In this document: positions 48,091 through 57,563 of the stretch, piece after piece
How the letters are laid out: each line of letters starts with the position of its first letter
How positions within the stretch are numbered: the stretch's first letter is position 1
Assembly: GCA_947044405.1 (NCBI GenBank)
Contig: CAMRHE010000333.1
Coordinates: forward strand, 682,001 to 746,000
Direction: 5' to 3'
Origin: Leptodactylus fallax
Lineage: Eukaryota; Chordata; Amphibia; Anura; Leptodactylidae
Length of the DNA stretch: 64,000 bases
Translations under genes and position numbers: made by a program
The notes under the pieces: model-generated
Seen by the model: only the letters and a program-made list of their open reading frames with translations
Told to the model about the DNA's origin: nothing
Databases searched by the model: none

Positions 48091-48544
48091 TCACTCACAT
48101 TTCTCAGCATTCTGGGTCTGCAGGGTGTGCAAGATTATATATTATTGTTTATATGACACTTGGGCTCACTTACATCAATTATGTATCATGTACAGAAATA
48201 GGCATGCACTGCAATACTGCACCTGCTCCAAACGAAGACAGGCAGGCAGAAATGTGCTTTGGGTTGATACCTGCCCCACTATGGCCAATATTATACCCAA
48301 TATGATTATATTATTGCAACTACCCTGTTGGTATTTTTCAGTGAGGAGTATGTTTTATTTTATGCAATGTATTAAAGGTAACTAAACTTTCAAACAACTT
48401 ACATGTATCTGAAAGCCAATGTCCTAAACATGAAAAATGTAAATCACTTTGTTTAATAAAAATGCAGTTTTACCCCTGGTAAAAAAAAAAAAAAACATGC
48501 TAAAGTTCTGGCCACTAGGGATCTTCGTTCATGCTAAGTTACAC
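48091..48544. other. L1 relic 3' UTR and unassigned spacer
   Basis: Up to the A run at about 48480-48495 this is probably the 3' UTR of the L1 relic. The remaining 50 bp are unassigned. Confidence 0.45.
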
Positions 48545-48990
48545 TATTATTATTCATTTTTAGAGCACCATTAATTCCATAGTGCTGTACATTATTATAT
48601 TAATTCCATGGTACTATACATTTGAGGGTTTACATGCAATATATAAAATACATAAAACAAATGCAATACTAAGAGTGACCAACTGGAATGGTGGGATAGA
48701 GGGCCCTGCCCGCAAGGGCTTACAATCTATGAGAGAAAGGGAATAGAGACAGAAGGTAAGGGTAGAAGCTGTTCAGATGGTGGTGTGGTGGCAGTAGCGT
48801 TATTGGAGGTTGTAGGCCTGAAGAGGTGAGTCTTCAAGGTCTTCCTGAAGCTTGTGATTGTTGGGGACAATCTTATGTGTCGTGGTAGTGAGTTCCAATG
48901 AATGGAGGATGCATGGGAGAAGTCTTGAAGATGGTTGTGTGAAGAGGGGATAAGAGCAGAGCGGAGTAGGATTATACATAACAACCAGCA
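48545..48990 (-). pseudogene. 3' end of an L2/CR1-type LINE
   Basis: On the minus strand the translation reads SIHWNSLPRHIRLSPTITSF then RKTLKTHLFRP. This is the WNSLP...KTHLF signature that closes ORF2 of L2/CR1-like LINEs. A short 3' UTR follows, containing TTGTAAGCCCTTGCGGGCAGGG, and ends in an AATAATAA microsatellite-like tail at about 48545-48556. It is 5'-truncated, as is usual for LINEs. Confidence 0.78.
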
Positions 48991-48999
48991 GTGGACAAT

Positions 49000-49190
49000 A
49001 AGTCTATGCTCACATCTTCTCTTGAGTGCGTTGGAGACTTTGTTACAGTGTCCTCTGAAAATTGGTGGAGGAAAACATCCTACACGGAGGACTTTTTCCT
49101 CTTCCAGTTTCAGTTTAAAAACTATGAACACCAGACAGACCTCATTTTAGTGATTCACCTCTCCGCTAGGTTCACACTAGTGTCGCCTCT
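49000..49190. repeat. MITE fragment of the 'tagtgtgaacct' family
   Basis: GTGTCCTCTGAAAATTGG, CACGGAGGACTTTTTCCTC and a terminal CTAGGTTCACACTAGTG match the family seen at 19673 and 42250. One end is missing. Confidence 0.6.
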
Positions 49191-49488
49191 CTCTTGTTCA
49201 GGTCAGGTACAAATACACAAACTTTCTCTCCACTGGACATGTATCTTAGTGAGCAAGCACTACTGGAACTAAGGGCACAGGTAGTCTATTAAATGTGTGC
49301 TGCCAGACCTCAGAGTTATGGATGTGCCTCAAGGTACTCCATCGAACCGAACTGCAAGTAAGAGGGCAGCAGAAAAAGACTCTTAGATGAAAAATAAAAA
49401 AAATGTATGATGGTTAAAATTTGAAGTTTAAGAAAACCTATTGTAACAATAACAAAATGACAACATGGTACAGACAAATACTGGATAC
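49191..49488. other. Unassigned DNA
   Basis: No feature was seen between the MITE fragment and the composite hAT-like region. Confidence 0.5.
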
Positions 49489-49769
49489 CAGTGTCGGACT
49501 CGGATGTCTAACGCCTACCAGAGGAATTGATTCTAGGGGCCCACTCTACTACTAATGGTGTACAAGCCATCAGGGCCGGTTTTAGACAAAGTGGGGCCCT
49601 GGGCAAAATTAAAAGTGGAGCCCCAAATGCTGATATGCAAACAACACCATCGTCTTCCAGTGGCAACCCCTATAATAACGCCTCCTTTCTGCCAACAAAA
49701 AAGTAATAAGCCCCATTTTACCACACACAATTCAAATGAGCACCTTTGTACCACCTAATAGATTTTTGC

Positions 49770-50205
49770 ACCCAGTCATCAGTTATTATAGCGCCTCCTT
49801 ATAAATAATAGTCTCTGCTTATAAATAATATTACACCTTTATCAGTAATAGCTCCCTTATAAATGATAAATAGTGCCCTGTATCAGTAATATTCACCCTT
49901 ATCAGTAAGTCACCCCATAAAAATAATACTGCTCCCTTATAAATAATAGTTACACTTATAAATAATAGTCCCCATTATCACTAATAGCCCCCTTAAATAA
50001 GCCCACTTAACAATTATACCCCCTTATAAAAAGTTCCCCTCTTATAAATAATAGCTCCCCCTTATAATGGATGCCTTATATATAATAGTTCCCCCCTTAT
50101 AAATAATAGCCCATCTTATAAATAATAGTTCCCCCTTATAATAGCCCCCTCATACTTAAGTTTCCCAATTATATATAGTAACCAATCCTTATATATAATA
50201 GTTAT
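49770..50205. repeat. Degenerate CCCTTATAAATAATAG tandem repeat
   Basis: Irregular units of about 16-25 bp built from (C)CCTTATAAATAATAG(T/C) run for more than 400 bp inside the nested hAT-like element. Confidence 0.85.
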
Positions 50206-50519
50206 ACAGTGTCGGACTGAAGGGCCTTAGGCCCACCAGAGGATCTTGTTCTGGGGCCCCACCCAACAGCTTCCTGCTAATAACCTACACCACGGCTCCT
50301 TCACTGAAGTCTTACATATGTGCTGACTATCTGGTGTTACTGAGTATGTTCCCAGTATAGTCAGCCCCTATAGTACTGTGCAGGCCCCAATAACTCCAGG
50401 GCCGGTTCATGCACAGTACTGTATGGGGAATGACATGGCCATGGGGCACTACACATATGTGCAAGATTATAGTGAGGGAGCTGTGATGCAGACATAGCAC
50501 ACAGGGCTGCCAGCAGGAA

Positions 50520-52112
50520 TTGTGAGCCCCCCCACAGTATAATGCTCCACATGGTATATAATGCTCCACAGTATAAAATGCTCTCCTGAGCCCTCCAGTT
50601 TCCCCACATGGTATATAATGCTCCACAGTGACCACAAACAGTATAAAATGCTCCCCTGAGCCCCCCATAGTTTCCCCACATGGTATGTAAGGCTCCACAC
50701 AGTATAATATTCCACAGTGGCCCACACAGTATACTACCCCTTAGTGGCCCCAGACAGTGCAATATGCTCCCCAGCAGCCCCACACAATATAATATGCTCC
50801 ATACAGTATAATATGCACCCCACAATTCCCCCCCACAATGCTCCAGTGGCCTAACACAGTATAACATGCTCCATAATGACCTCCACACAGTATAATATAC
50901 TCTCCAGAGGGGTTCCCCCAGTATAATGCTCCACAGTGGTCCCCCACAGTATAATATGTTCCCCACAGTCCCCCCCAGTATAATGCTCTACAATGACCCC
51001 ACAGAGTATCATATGCTCCCGAAAAGCCCCACACAATATAATACACTCCACAGTGGCCCCACACAGTATAACAGGCTCCCCACACTGTCCCTTCCCCCAG
51101 TATAAAGCTCCACAGTGGCCCATAGTATAATATGCTCCCCAGAGGGCCCCAGCTAGTATAATTCTCCACAGTGCCCCCTCCAGTATTTTGCTCCACAGTG
51201 GCCCCACGCAATATATTATGCTCCTCAGAGCGTCCCCCCAGTATAATGTTCCACAGTATGCCCCACGCAGTATAATATGCTCCCCAGAGGGCCCCCTAGT
51301 ATAATGCTCATTAGTCCCCCCTGAATAATGCCCCACAGTGGCGCCACGCAATATAATATGCTCTGCTGATGCCTCCCCCAGAATAATGCTCCACAGTGAC
51401 CCCACTCAATATAACATGCTCCAGAAATGACCTCCACACAGTATAATATACTGCCCAGAGAGGTTTCCCCAGTATAATACTCCACAGCGGCCCAAAACAG
51501 TAAAATATGCTCTCCAGAGCCCCACCCAGTATAATGCTCCACAGTGGCCCAAAACAGTATAACATGCTCTCCAGAGCCCCCCCTTCCCAGTATAATGCTC
51601 CACAGTGGCCCAAAACAGTATAATATACTGGGGGGCCCCTCTGGAGAGCATATTATACTGTGTGGGGAAACCGTGGAGCATTATACTGGGGGGGGCTCTG
51701 GAGAGCATATTATACTGTGTGGGGCCACTGTGGAGCATTATACTGGGGAGGGGGCCCTCTGGAGAGCATGTTATATTCTGTGGGGCCACTTTGGAGCATT
51801 GTACTAGGGGGCCCCTCTGGAGAGCATATTATACTGTGTGGGGCCACTGTGGCGCATTATACTGGGGGGCCCCTCTGGAGAACATAATACTCCAAAGTGG
51901 CCCCACACAATATAACATTATCTCCACAACCCCCCCCCCCCCCACATTATAATTTTCCACAGAGGCCCCATAGAATATAACATGTTCTCCAGAGGGCCCC
52001 CTCCCCAGTATAATGCTCCACAGTGGCCCCACACAGTATAATATGCTCTCCAGAGCCCCTTTCCCAGTATAATGCTCCACAGTGGCCCCACACAGTATAA
52101 TATGCTATCCAG
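50520..52112. repeat. Large minisatellite with an internal inversion
   Basis: Tandem units alternate CAGTATAATGCTCCACAGTGGCC with CACAGTATAATATGCTCCCCAGAGG, making a 50-60 bp higher-order unit. Orientation is plus from about 50520 to 51625, inverted from about 51626 to 51882 (GGGGCCACTGTGGAGCATTAT), and plus again to 52112. The unit matches those at 25228 and 31690. Many overlapping reading frames on both strands are artefacts of the repeat. Confidence 0.9.
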
Positions 52113-52134
52113 AGGGGCCCTACAGTGCTATTAT

Positions 52135-52172
52135 ATTATACTCTGGGGTCTCTTCAGACCCCAGAGTATAAT
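52135..52172. other. Perfect hairpin, 17-bp stem and 4-base loop
   Basis: ATTATACTCTGGGGTCT is followed by CTTC and its exact reverse complement. It lies at the end of the minisatellite and could have arisen from the inversion junction or be a subterminal hairpin of the element. Confidence 0.9.
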
Positions 52173-52590
52173 AATCGAAGGCCCGGGGGAGGTGAGGGAA
52201 AATAACAAACAGTTATACTCACCTTGTCTTACCTCTGCTGGGCCTCCTCGCGGTGCTCCGCTATCCCCACCAGCGCTGGCTTCTTTTTCTCTGCGGCTGA
52301 CGTCACGCGTTGTGGACGTCACCTCTGAGGCCTGTGATTGGGCCTCAGCGATTACATGAGGCACGCTGTCAGCACGCCCCACGTGATCATTAAGGCTGAG
52401 GCCTGGCCTCAGCGGTGATGTCCGGAACGCCAGAAGATGACGTCGGACGCAAGGACAGGTGAGTAAAAATGTTTGTTATTTTTACTCACCACGGAAAGGG
52501 GTCTTTCTGCTATTGATTTGTCCGGGCCTGACTCTGGGGACGGGGGCAATTGCCCAGTTTGCCCCCCCTAACGCCGGCCCTGCAAGCCAT

Positions 52591-53350
52591 AATAAAAAGT
52601 CACACCACTTTCCTGGCCCCTGTCAGCTTTATCATCATTTATGCCACAGTATTAAGCCCCCTTTCTTGGCCTCACATGGTATAATGCCCACTTTGAGCTC
52701 CCCCGCACAGTGCCTTCTTTAGCTATAATTACCTGATCAGTATGGAGCCAATATCTAGCCCCCAGCCTGATCAGCTGTACAGAGCCACTTCTAGCGGCCG
52801 TCCTGTAGACAATACAGGGCCAGAACCAAAAAGCTCCACTGTATAGTGGCCAGATGCCTTCACTGAAGCACAACTCCCACTGACTTCAATGAGTGCTGAG
52901 ACGCAGTGAAGGCACCCGACGGCTAAATAGTGTATGAAGCTTTCTGCTTTCAGCCCTGTATTGTGTACAGGACTTTCACTTACCTCTCCCTGGTCCTGGC
53001 CAGGGCCCTTCCCCCCTGGTACTCCACGCATTATATAATTGCGACGCACAGGGCCCAGGCTGAAGCGAGAAGAGGAGAGGCCGCGAGCAGGAGCGGGGTG
53101 AGGTAAGTGATGCAGCTAGGTCCTCCCCGGTTTTGTGATCTGGATTTAAGAATTGGATCGCAAAACCGGGGAGAAGTGGCGCCGCCAACCATGTTCTGCT
53201 ACGACTAGAGCAGAAAGCCACAGGCCCCTTCACTGGTCCCCCCTCCATACAGTGGCCCCTTCACTGGTCCCCTATACTGTATGGGGACCATTGATGGGGC
53301 CATTATATTGTGTGGGGGGGCAGTGATGGAGGCCAATAGCCTGAGGAATA
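52591..53350. other. Internal sequence of the composite hAT-like element
   Basis: GC-rich, non-coding. It includes an inverted pair ACTTACCTCTCC (about 52979) and GAGGTAAGTGATG (about 53099-53111), and ACAATACAGGGCCAGAACC, which recurs in altered form in the TTAA MITE at 53795. No gene was seen. Confidence 0.5.
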
Positions 53351-53766
53351 TTAAAGGGGTCATGCAGGATAACATTTTCTTTTTTTTTTTAATTAGGCCG
53401 GGGCAGGTGGAACAAAAAAAAATAAATTCCAAAACTTTCTCTCCTGTCCTCAGTGTCTCCCAGCGCAGTTTGGTCCTGCAGCTCTGTTGTTTTCTTCCAG
53501 CGGAGGTTCCCTCTGCACATGACTACCTGTGACCCTCGTGAACCCTGAGGCTAATCAGCGGCCTAAGGGAAGTGACCTGGGGCGTCACAGCCAGTGAGGA
53601 CTTCCGGCAAAAGAAGACAGCGGAGCTGCAGGATCGGACCCTGCTGGGAGGACACCAGAGCACCGGGGATAGGTGAGTATGTTTTTTTGTTTTTTTTGGT
53701 GGGGGGTTAACCCCCCCCGGACTAATTATAAAAAATAAAAAAAATTATACTGGGCAACCTCTTTAA
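53351..53766. mobile_element. piggyBac-like MITE (TTAA-flanked)
   Basis: TTAA at 53351-53354 and 53763-53766 bounds ends AGGGGTCATGCAGGATAAC and (rc) AGAGGTTGCCCAG. The core carries TAGGTGAGTATG (about 53670-53681), as in related MITEs. The TIRs are diverged. Confidence 0.7.
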
Positions 53767-53790
53767 AGTGTGGCGCATTAGAGGGGTATA

Positions 53791-54154
53791 TTAAAGGGGT
53801 TGTCCAGGCATAATTTGTTATGGTTTATCCTCAGGATAGGCCATAAATACCTGATGCTGTACAACACAGGGCCGGAAACAGAAAGCTCTGTCTACTGTGT
53901 ATTAGCCCAGCACCTTCACTGCATCTCAGCACTTATTGAAGTCAGTGGGAGCTGAGCTGTAGTGAAAGCGCCGGGCGACTAAACAACGGATTGAGCTTTC
54001 TGCTTCCAGGCCTGTGTTGTGTACAGAACAGGCGCTGGAAATGGCTCCGTACAGCTGATGGGGCTGTGTGTCAGCCCCCGACCGATCAGGTATTTATGGC
54101 CTATCCTGAGCATAGGCCATAAAAAAAAAAAATAACCCTGGACAACCCCTTTAA
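53791..54154. mobile_element. piggyBac-like MITE (TTAA-flanked)
   Basis: TTAA at 53791-53794 and 54151-54154, with inverted ends AGGGGTTGTCCAGG on both sides. The arms continue through inverted copies of GGATAGGCCATAAATACCTGAT and CAACACAGG(G/C)C, so most of the 356 bp is palindromic. No coding sequence. Confidence 0.88.
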
Positions 54155-54285
54155 TATGCATCACACAGTTTAATGTCCCCCCACAGGCTGTTAGCCCAAC
54201 ACAATATAATGGCCCCATCATTGTTCTCCATACAGTATAGGGGACCACTGAAGAGGTAACTGTATGGGGGGACCAGTGAAAATTT

Positions 54286-54874
54286 TTCACTGTCCAGGAA
54301 AAGCTGATCTGCAGTGGTCCTGGCTGTTGTATCCCCATAGATGTAATATTAATGGCCTATCCTAAGGATAGGCCATTAATAATAGAAAGATGAATAAATC
54401 CTTTAAGGAGGTTGTCCAGAAATTGGAGCAACCCATGTGTTGGGTGGGAGGTGAAAAATAAAAAAATAAAAAAATAAAAAAGCATACTCACCTGTCCCCA
54501 GCACCCCGTTGTCCCCTGCCTTTGTCTGTTTGGCCTCATGGCGGTGCTTCATTTTTGGAAATCCTGAACCTAATTGGTTTTAGCAGTCACATGAGGTTCA
54601 GGACTCCCAGCAAGGAGGCACGAGACTGAATGGACACTGGCAGCGGACAACAGATTGCCAGGGACAGGTGAGTATGCTTTTTTATTTTTTTATTTTTTTT
54701 ATTTTTCACCTCCCACCCAACACATGGGTTGCTCCAATTTCTGGACAACCTCCTTAAAGGATTTATTCATCTTTCTATTATTAATGGCCTATCCTTAGGA
54801 TAGGCCATTAATATTACATCTATGGGGATACAACAGCCAGGACCACTGCAGATCAGCTTTTCCTGGACAGTGAA
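54286..54874. repeat. Near-perfect 213-bp-arm palindrome
   Basis: Left arm 54286-54498 and right arm 54661-54874 are inverted copies with almost no differences by eye outside A/T runs. The spacer is 162 bp. Inside each arm is a TTAA followed by GGAGGTTGTCCAGAAATTGG (54403-54406 and 54754-54757, rc), so a TTAA-type MITE (54407-54753) forms the centre. About 117 bp of matched inverted sequence continue outside it. Each arm also contains AATGGCCTATCCT(A/T)AGGATAGGCCATT, itself a palindrome. Confidence 0.88.
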
Positions 54875-55088
54875 GCCACAGGTAATGGTAACAATTCTAT
54901 GAGCCACAATGTTCATTTGCCATACAGGGTGTAGCGGTGAGTTTAGGTATTGCAGTGGTGCAAATCGTATGGCGGGTGAGCAGCATGGCTCCTGACATGT
55001 TATTACTTTTAGCCGCCCTGTCTGAATACTGCTGATCTGCAGGGGTCCTGGCGGTGGGCCCCTAGAAACAATTCCCAGTCCGACACTG

Positions 55089-56544
55089 TCTACCAGTAGC
55101 AGATCCAGGATCCCACTGTTTTTTTAACAACTGGATCGGCAAAACTGGGGAGAACCGGCTGCATTCACCAATTACCAATACCTACTCCTGCCCACGGCCT
55201 CTTCCACTTCCCCCGTCAGCAGTCAAAGAACTCTGTGTGCCACATATCATTTTGCAACACAATGATGTAATGGAGGCTGAAAAGGAAGTGGAAGGCTGCA
55301 TTGGGCAGGAGTGGAGACAGGTAAGCTAATAGGGACAGTTACCGGCTGGAGTAGTCTAGTAACAGCCTATTAAAAAAGCAGTGGAGGCCAATTGGCGTAT
55401 TTACTGGTACCCCTGTGGACAAGTCCGAGGCTGCTGGATACACTATATTTGCTGGTAGTTCTATCCATACACACTGGTACTCTACAGAGAATAGACAGAA
55501 GAGATAAGGGAAATAATAATATTACAGTATAATATATGTTATTTGAAGTGTACATAGCAAACTGTACAGCATTTGTTTGCATTGATCTTCTCCCTGTGCC
55601 TTTGACCATAATGTTTAATAGAAATACCTACATTACTGTAGTAAGCAGAAAAGTGAAGCCTTCTATTGTTCCCATTTCGCCACCTCGCACTGTGCATTTG
55701 TACATCAGAGATCTAATTAACTATTTCAGGATTATTGGATTTTTTTTCCTCTCCTAGAAAGTAGATCTGTTTATGTTTTCCATAGAAAAGTGAACCGGAA
55801 TACACCTGTATTAAAAATAATCGTTGCAAACACGTTATTAATGTCACAGAGAGATGACCTCACTTTCCATCATTAGTACATCGAGATGCTTTAGAAGTCG
55901 CCTACTCTATAAATTACCTACAGTACATGCTATAAGTGGTATCTGCAAAATGCTTTCCAGGAACACTTAATTGTTTTAATTTCAAGGACAATTAAGGGCA
56001 TGTGTTTACTCTGAAGTCTGGCTACCTAGCGGATGTGATTTCTCTCAAGTATCATACCTTTACCCACTGTTACATGTAGAAGTGCTATGAGACAGAGCCC
56101 AATATTACACATATTTTATTGTTTTTCATTAGGGAGCACAGCAAGCTCTTTGATGTGACTTTTTCAAGTCTCAGTATGAAAGGACTATATTTAGAAACAT
56201 ACAACTATAGTGTTACTCAAGCTCAATGTAAATGGGGTTCTCCCTAAAAAGCAATATTCTTGTTGTATGTATTTTAAGAGGATTCCTGAGACACCCGCTG
56301 AGGTCTGTAATGAAGAACCAGGATCCCTTTGGTGTTATTTTCTGCAGCTCATAAAGGAAGACACATTGATCATTGCTATTGTATCACAAATTGGAGCATT
56401 ATTTAAAACTGTCCCTTTGGTTGTTAGACTCATTCTTAAAGAAGTACAAATGTGTCATTACGCCACGCTGCAAAATAGCAAACTACTACAGTTGTAACAT
56501 GGACACAAAGAAAATGTTGCAACCATGATAATTGTTTTGTGTTG
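55089..56544. other. Unassigned, repeat-poor DNA
   Basis: After about 55360 the sequence has no visible repeat ends or tandem structure for over 1 kb. It contains scattered TAATTA-type motifs (for example CTAATTAACTATTTC at about 55711). No ORF is supported. It is a candidate for conserved non-coding sequence only by its lack of repeats. Confidence 0.4.
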
Positions 56545-56745
56545 CTTATGCTAGGTTCAGACAAGCACTGGCTCTTCGTGGGATCCGAACAACGGAGAGG
56601 CAGACCACTAAAAATACAGTTACACAAGATGCCCAGCGGATCCCATTGACTATAATGTGGTCTGTCAGGTGTCCGGCGGAGAAGGTCTACTGTGCAGGAG
56701 TCTCCAATTAGCCTAGATAGCGCTAACACAGGAATGCTCTACTAA
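56545..56745. repeat. MITE copy of the 'tagtgtgaacct' family, diverged
   Basis: It starts TATGCTAGGTTCAGACAAGC and has CGAACAACGGAGAGGCAGACC and ATTGACTATAATGTGGTCTG, following the family order. The right end is eroded. Confidence 0.5.
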
Positions 56746-56853
56746 GATTGTCATCCCACAAATCAACCTTTGTTCCCCATGTTTGCTAGGTGCAATTGTA
56801 AAGGAAACCAACCCATCTATCAGTATGTTTTTAGACTGGGCGAAAAACAAATT

Positions 56854-57073
56854 TGGACAAACTACATTTCCCATTTTTCATCTGCTTGCTTGCACTCTCT
56901 GCAACCTCAACTCCCCCCACCCTCTGAGCAGGAAATGAAAAATCATAGCAGCATGTGACCTCAGATGTGGTTGTGATTTATTTCCTGTGATTTCATTCCA
57001 GGGGAAAGTGGAGAAGGGAGGGGTACTCAGAGTGAGAGCAGGCAGATGAGTCATGGGAAATGTAGTTTGTCCA
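56854..57073. mobile_element. MITE with TGGACAAACTACATTTCCCA ends
   Basis: TGGACAAACTACATTTCCCA at 56854-56873 is matched by its exact reverse complement at 57054-57073, and a CATCTGC/GCAGATG pair lies just inside. The interior of about 180 bp has no ORF. The superfamily is unknown because no TSD could be fixed. Confidence 0.8.
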
Positions 57074-57346
57074 CAGATTCACTGCATGTAAATAACAGTG
57101 CTACAAGGAACAGCAAGTAAAATAAAGCCAAGTAAAGGATGCACAAGGGAAAAGTGAGTATTTAGCACTGCTGTTTATGTATTTACAGATAATTTTTGGA
57201 AGCTGGATAACCCATTTAATGTACAGATTCACAATTGGCCTTTAGCAAATGCAGTGGTATGCAAGGGTGATACTAAATATACAGGTTAGACAAAACTTTT
57301 CACCGCATTATGATATCAAATACACATCTACAGCTTGTGTAATTGT

Positions 57347-57348
<2 letters not shown>

Positions 57349-57378
<30 letters not shown>
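57349..57378. repeat. (TAA)n 3' tail of the LINE
   Basis: About ten TAA units mark the 3' terminus of the minus-strand LINE. CR1/L2-type elements end in such short microsatellites and not in poly(A). Confidence 0.9.
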
Positions 57379-57379
<1 letters not shown>

Positions 57380-57563
57380 GTCCTTTAATAGTCCCACAGT
57401 GGGGAAATTCAGTGTGTTACAGCAGCAAAGATAAGATAAGCAGATACAAATACAAATACAACATGTACAGGAATGTTCCAAGGTGAGAGGCATTACATTA
57501 ATAGCAGATAGACAGATAGGACGTAGCAGAGGGGGGGGGGGATTTAACAGGCAGAGAGATATT

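Larger units (their letters stand above)
44850..48496 (+). pseudogene. L1-type LINE relic in three pieces
   Basis: Piece 1 (44850-45340) gives ISPIYISDHAP, the end of the L1 endonuclease. Piece 2 (about 45965-46350) gives TTIIGHVFVLLSQWKYFFLS and GGYSLASHFRYVVDWFRDTS, typical of the region after the L1 RT. Piece 3 (47641-48090) gives FPQTQVLWTSVHDYVAQTF and further C-terminal sequence. Beyond it are AATAAAA (about 48456) and a 15-16-base A run ending near 48495. The pieces are separated by a PLE terminal fragment and a solo LTR. The catalytic RT core is missing, so it is dead. Confidence 0.65.
49571..52582. mobile_element. Nested hAT-like element with perfect 8-bp TSD
   Basis: The ends are CAGGGCCGGTTTTAGAC and (rc) CAGGGCCGGCGTTAGG. 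The 8-bp duplication CAAGCCAT is exact at 49563-49570 and 52583-52590. It is 3.0 kb, with no transposase. The interior holds degenerate AATAATAG(T/C)...CCCTTATAA tandem sequence at 49790-50200, an internal CAGTGTCGGACT end at 50207 and the large minisatellite. It is non-autonomous, swollen by tandem expansion. Confidence 0.88.
49489..55088. mobile_element. Composite hAT-like element with CAGTGTCGGACT ends
   Basis: The left end CAGTGTCGGACT (49489) and right end rc CAGTGTCGGACTGGG (55088) enclose 5.6 kb. Both have GGGGCCCAC shortly inside. The flanking 8-mers (CTGGATAC and TCTACCAG) do not match, so the two ends may come from different copies or a recombination. A third CAGTGTCGGACT end sits at 50207. 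Inside are a complete nested hAT-like element (49571-52582), three TTAA MITEs and a palindrome. Confidence 0.6.

Noticed and set aside
50327..52080. Many overlapping reading frames of 70-200 codons on both strands
   Set aside because: They are translations of the GTATAATG minisatellite in several frames (repeating ILYCVGPLWSI-like peptides). Repeat-driven openness, no start context or domain.
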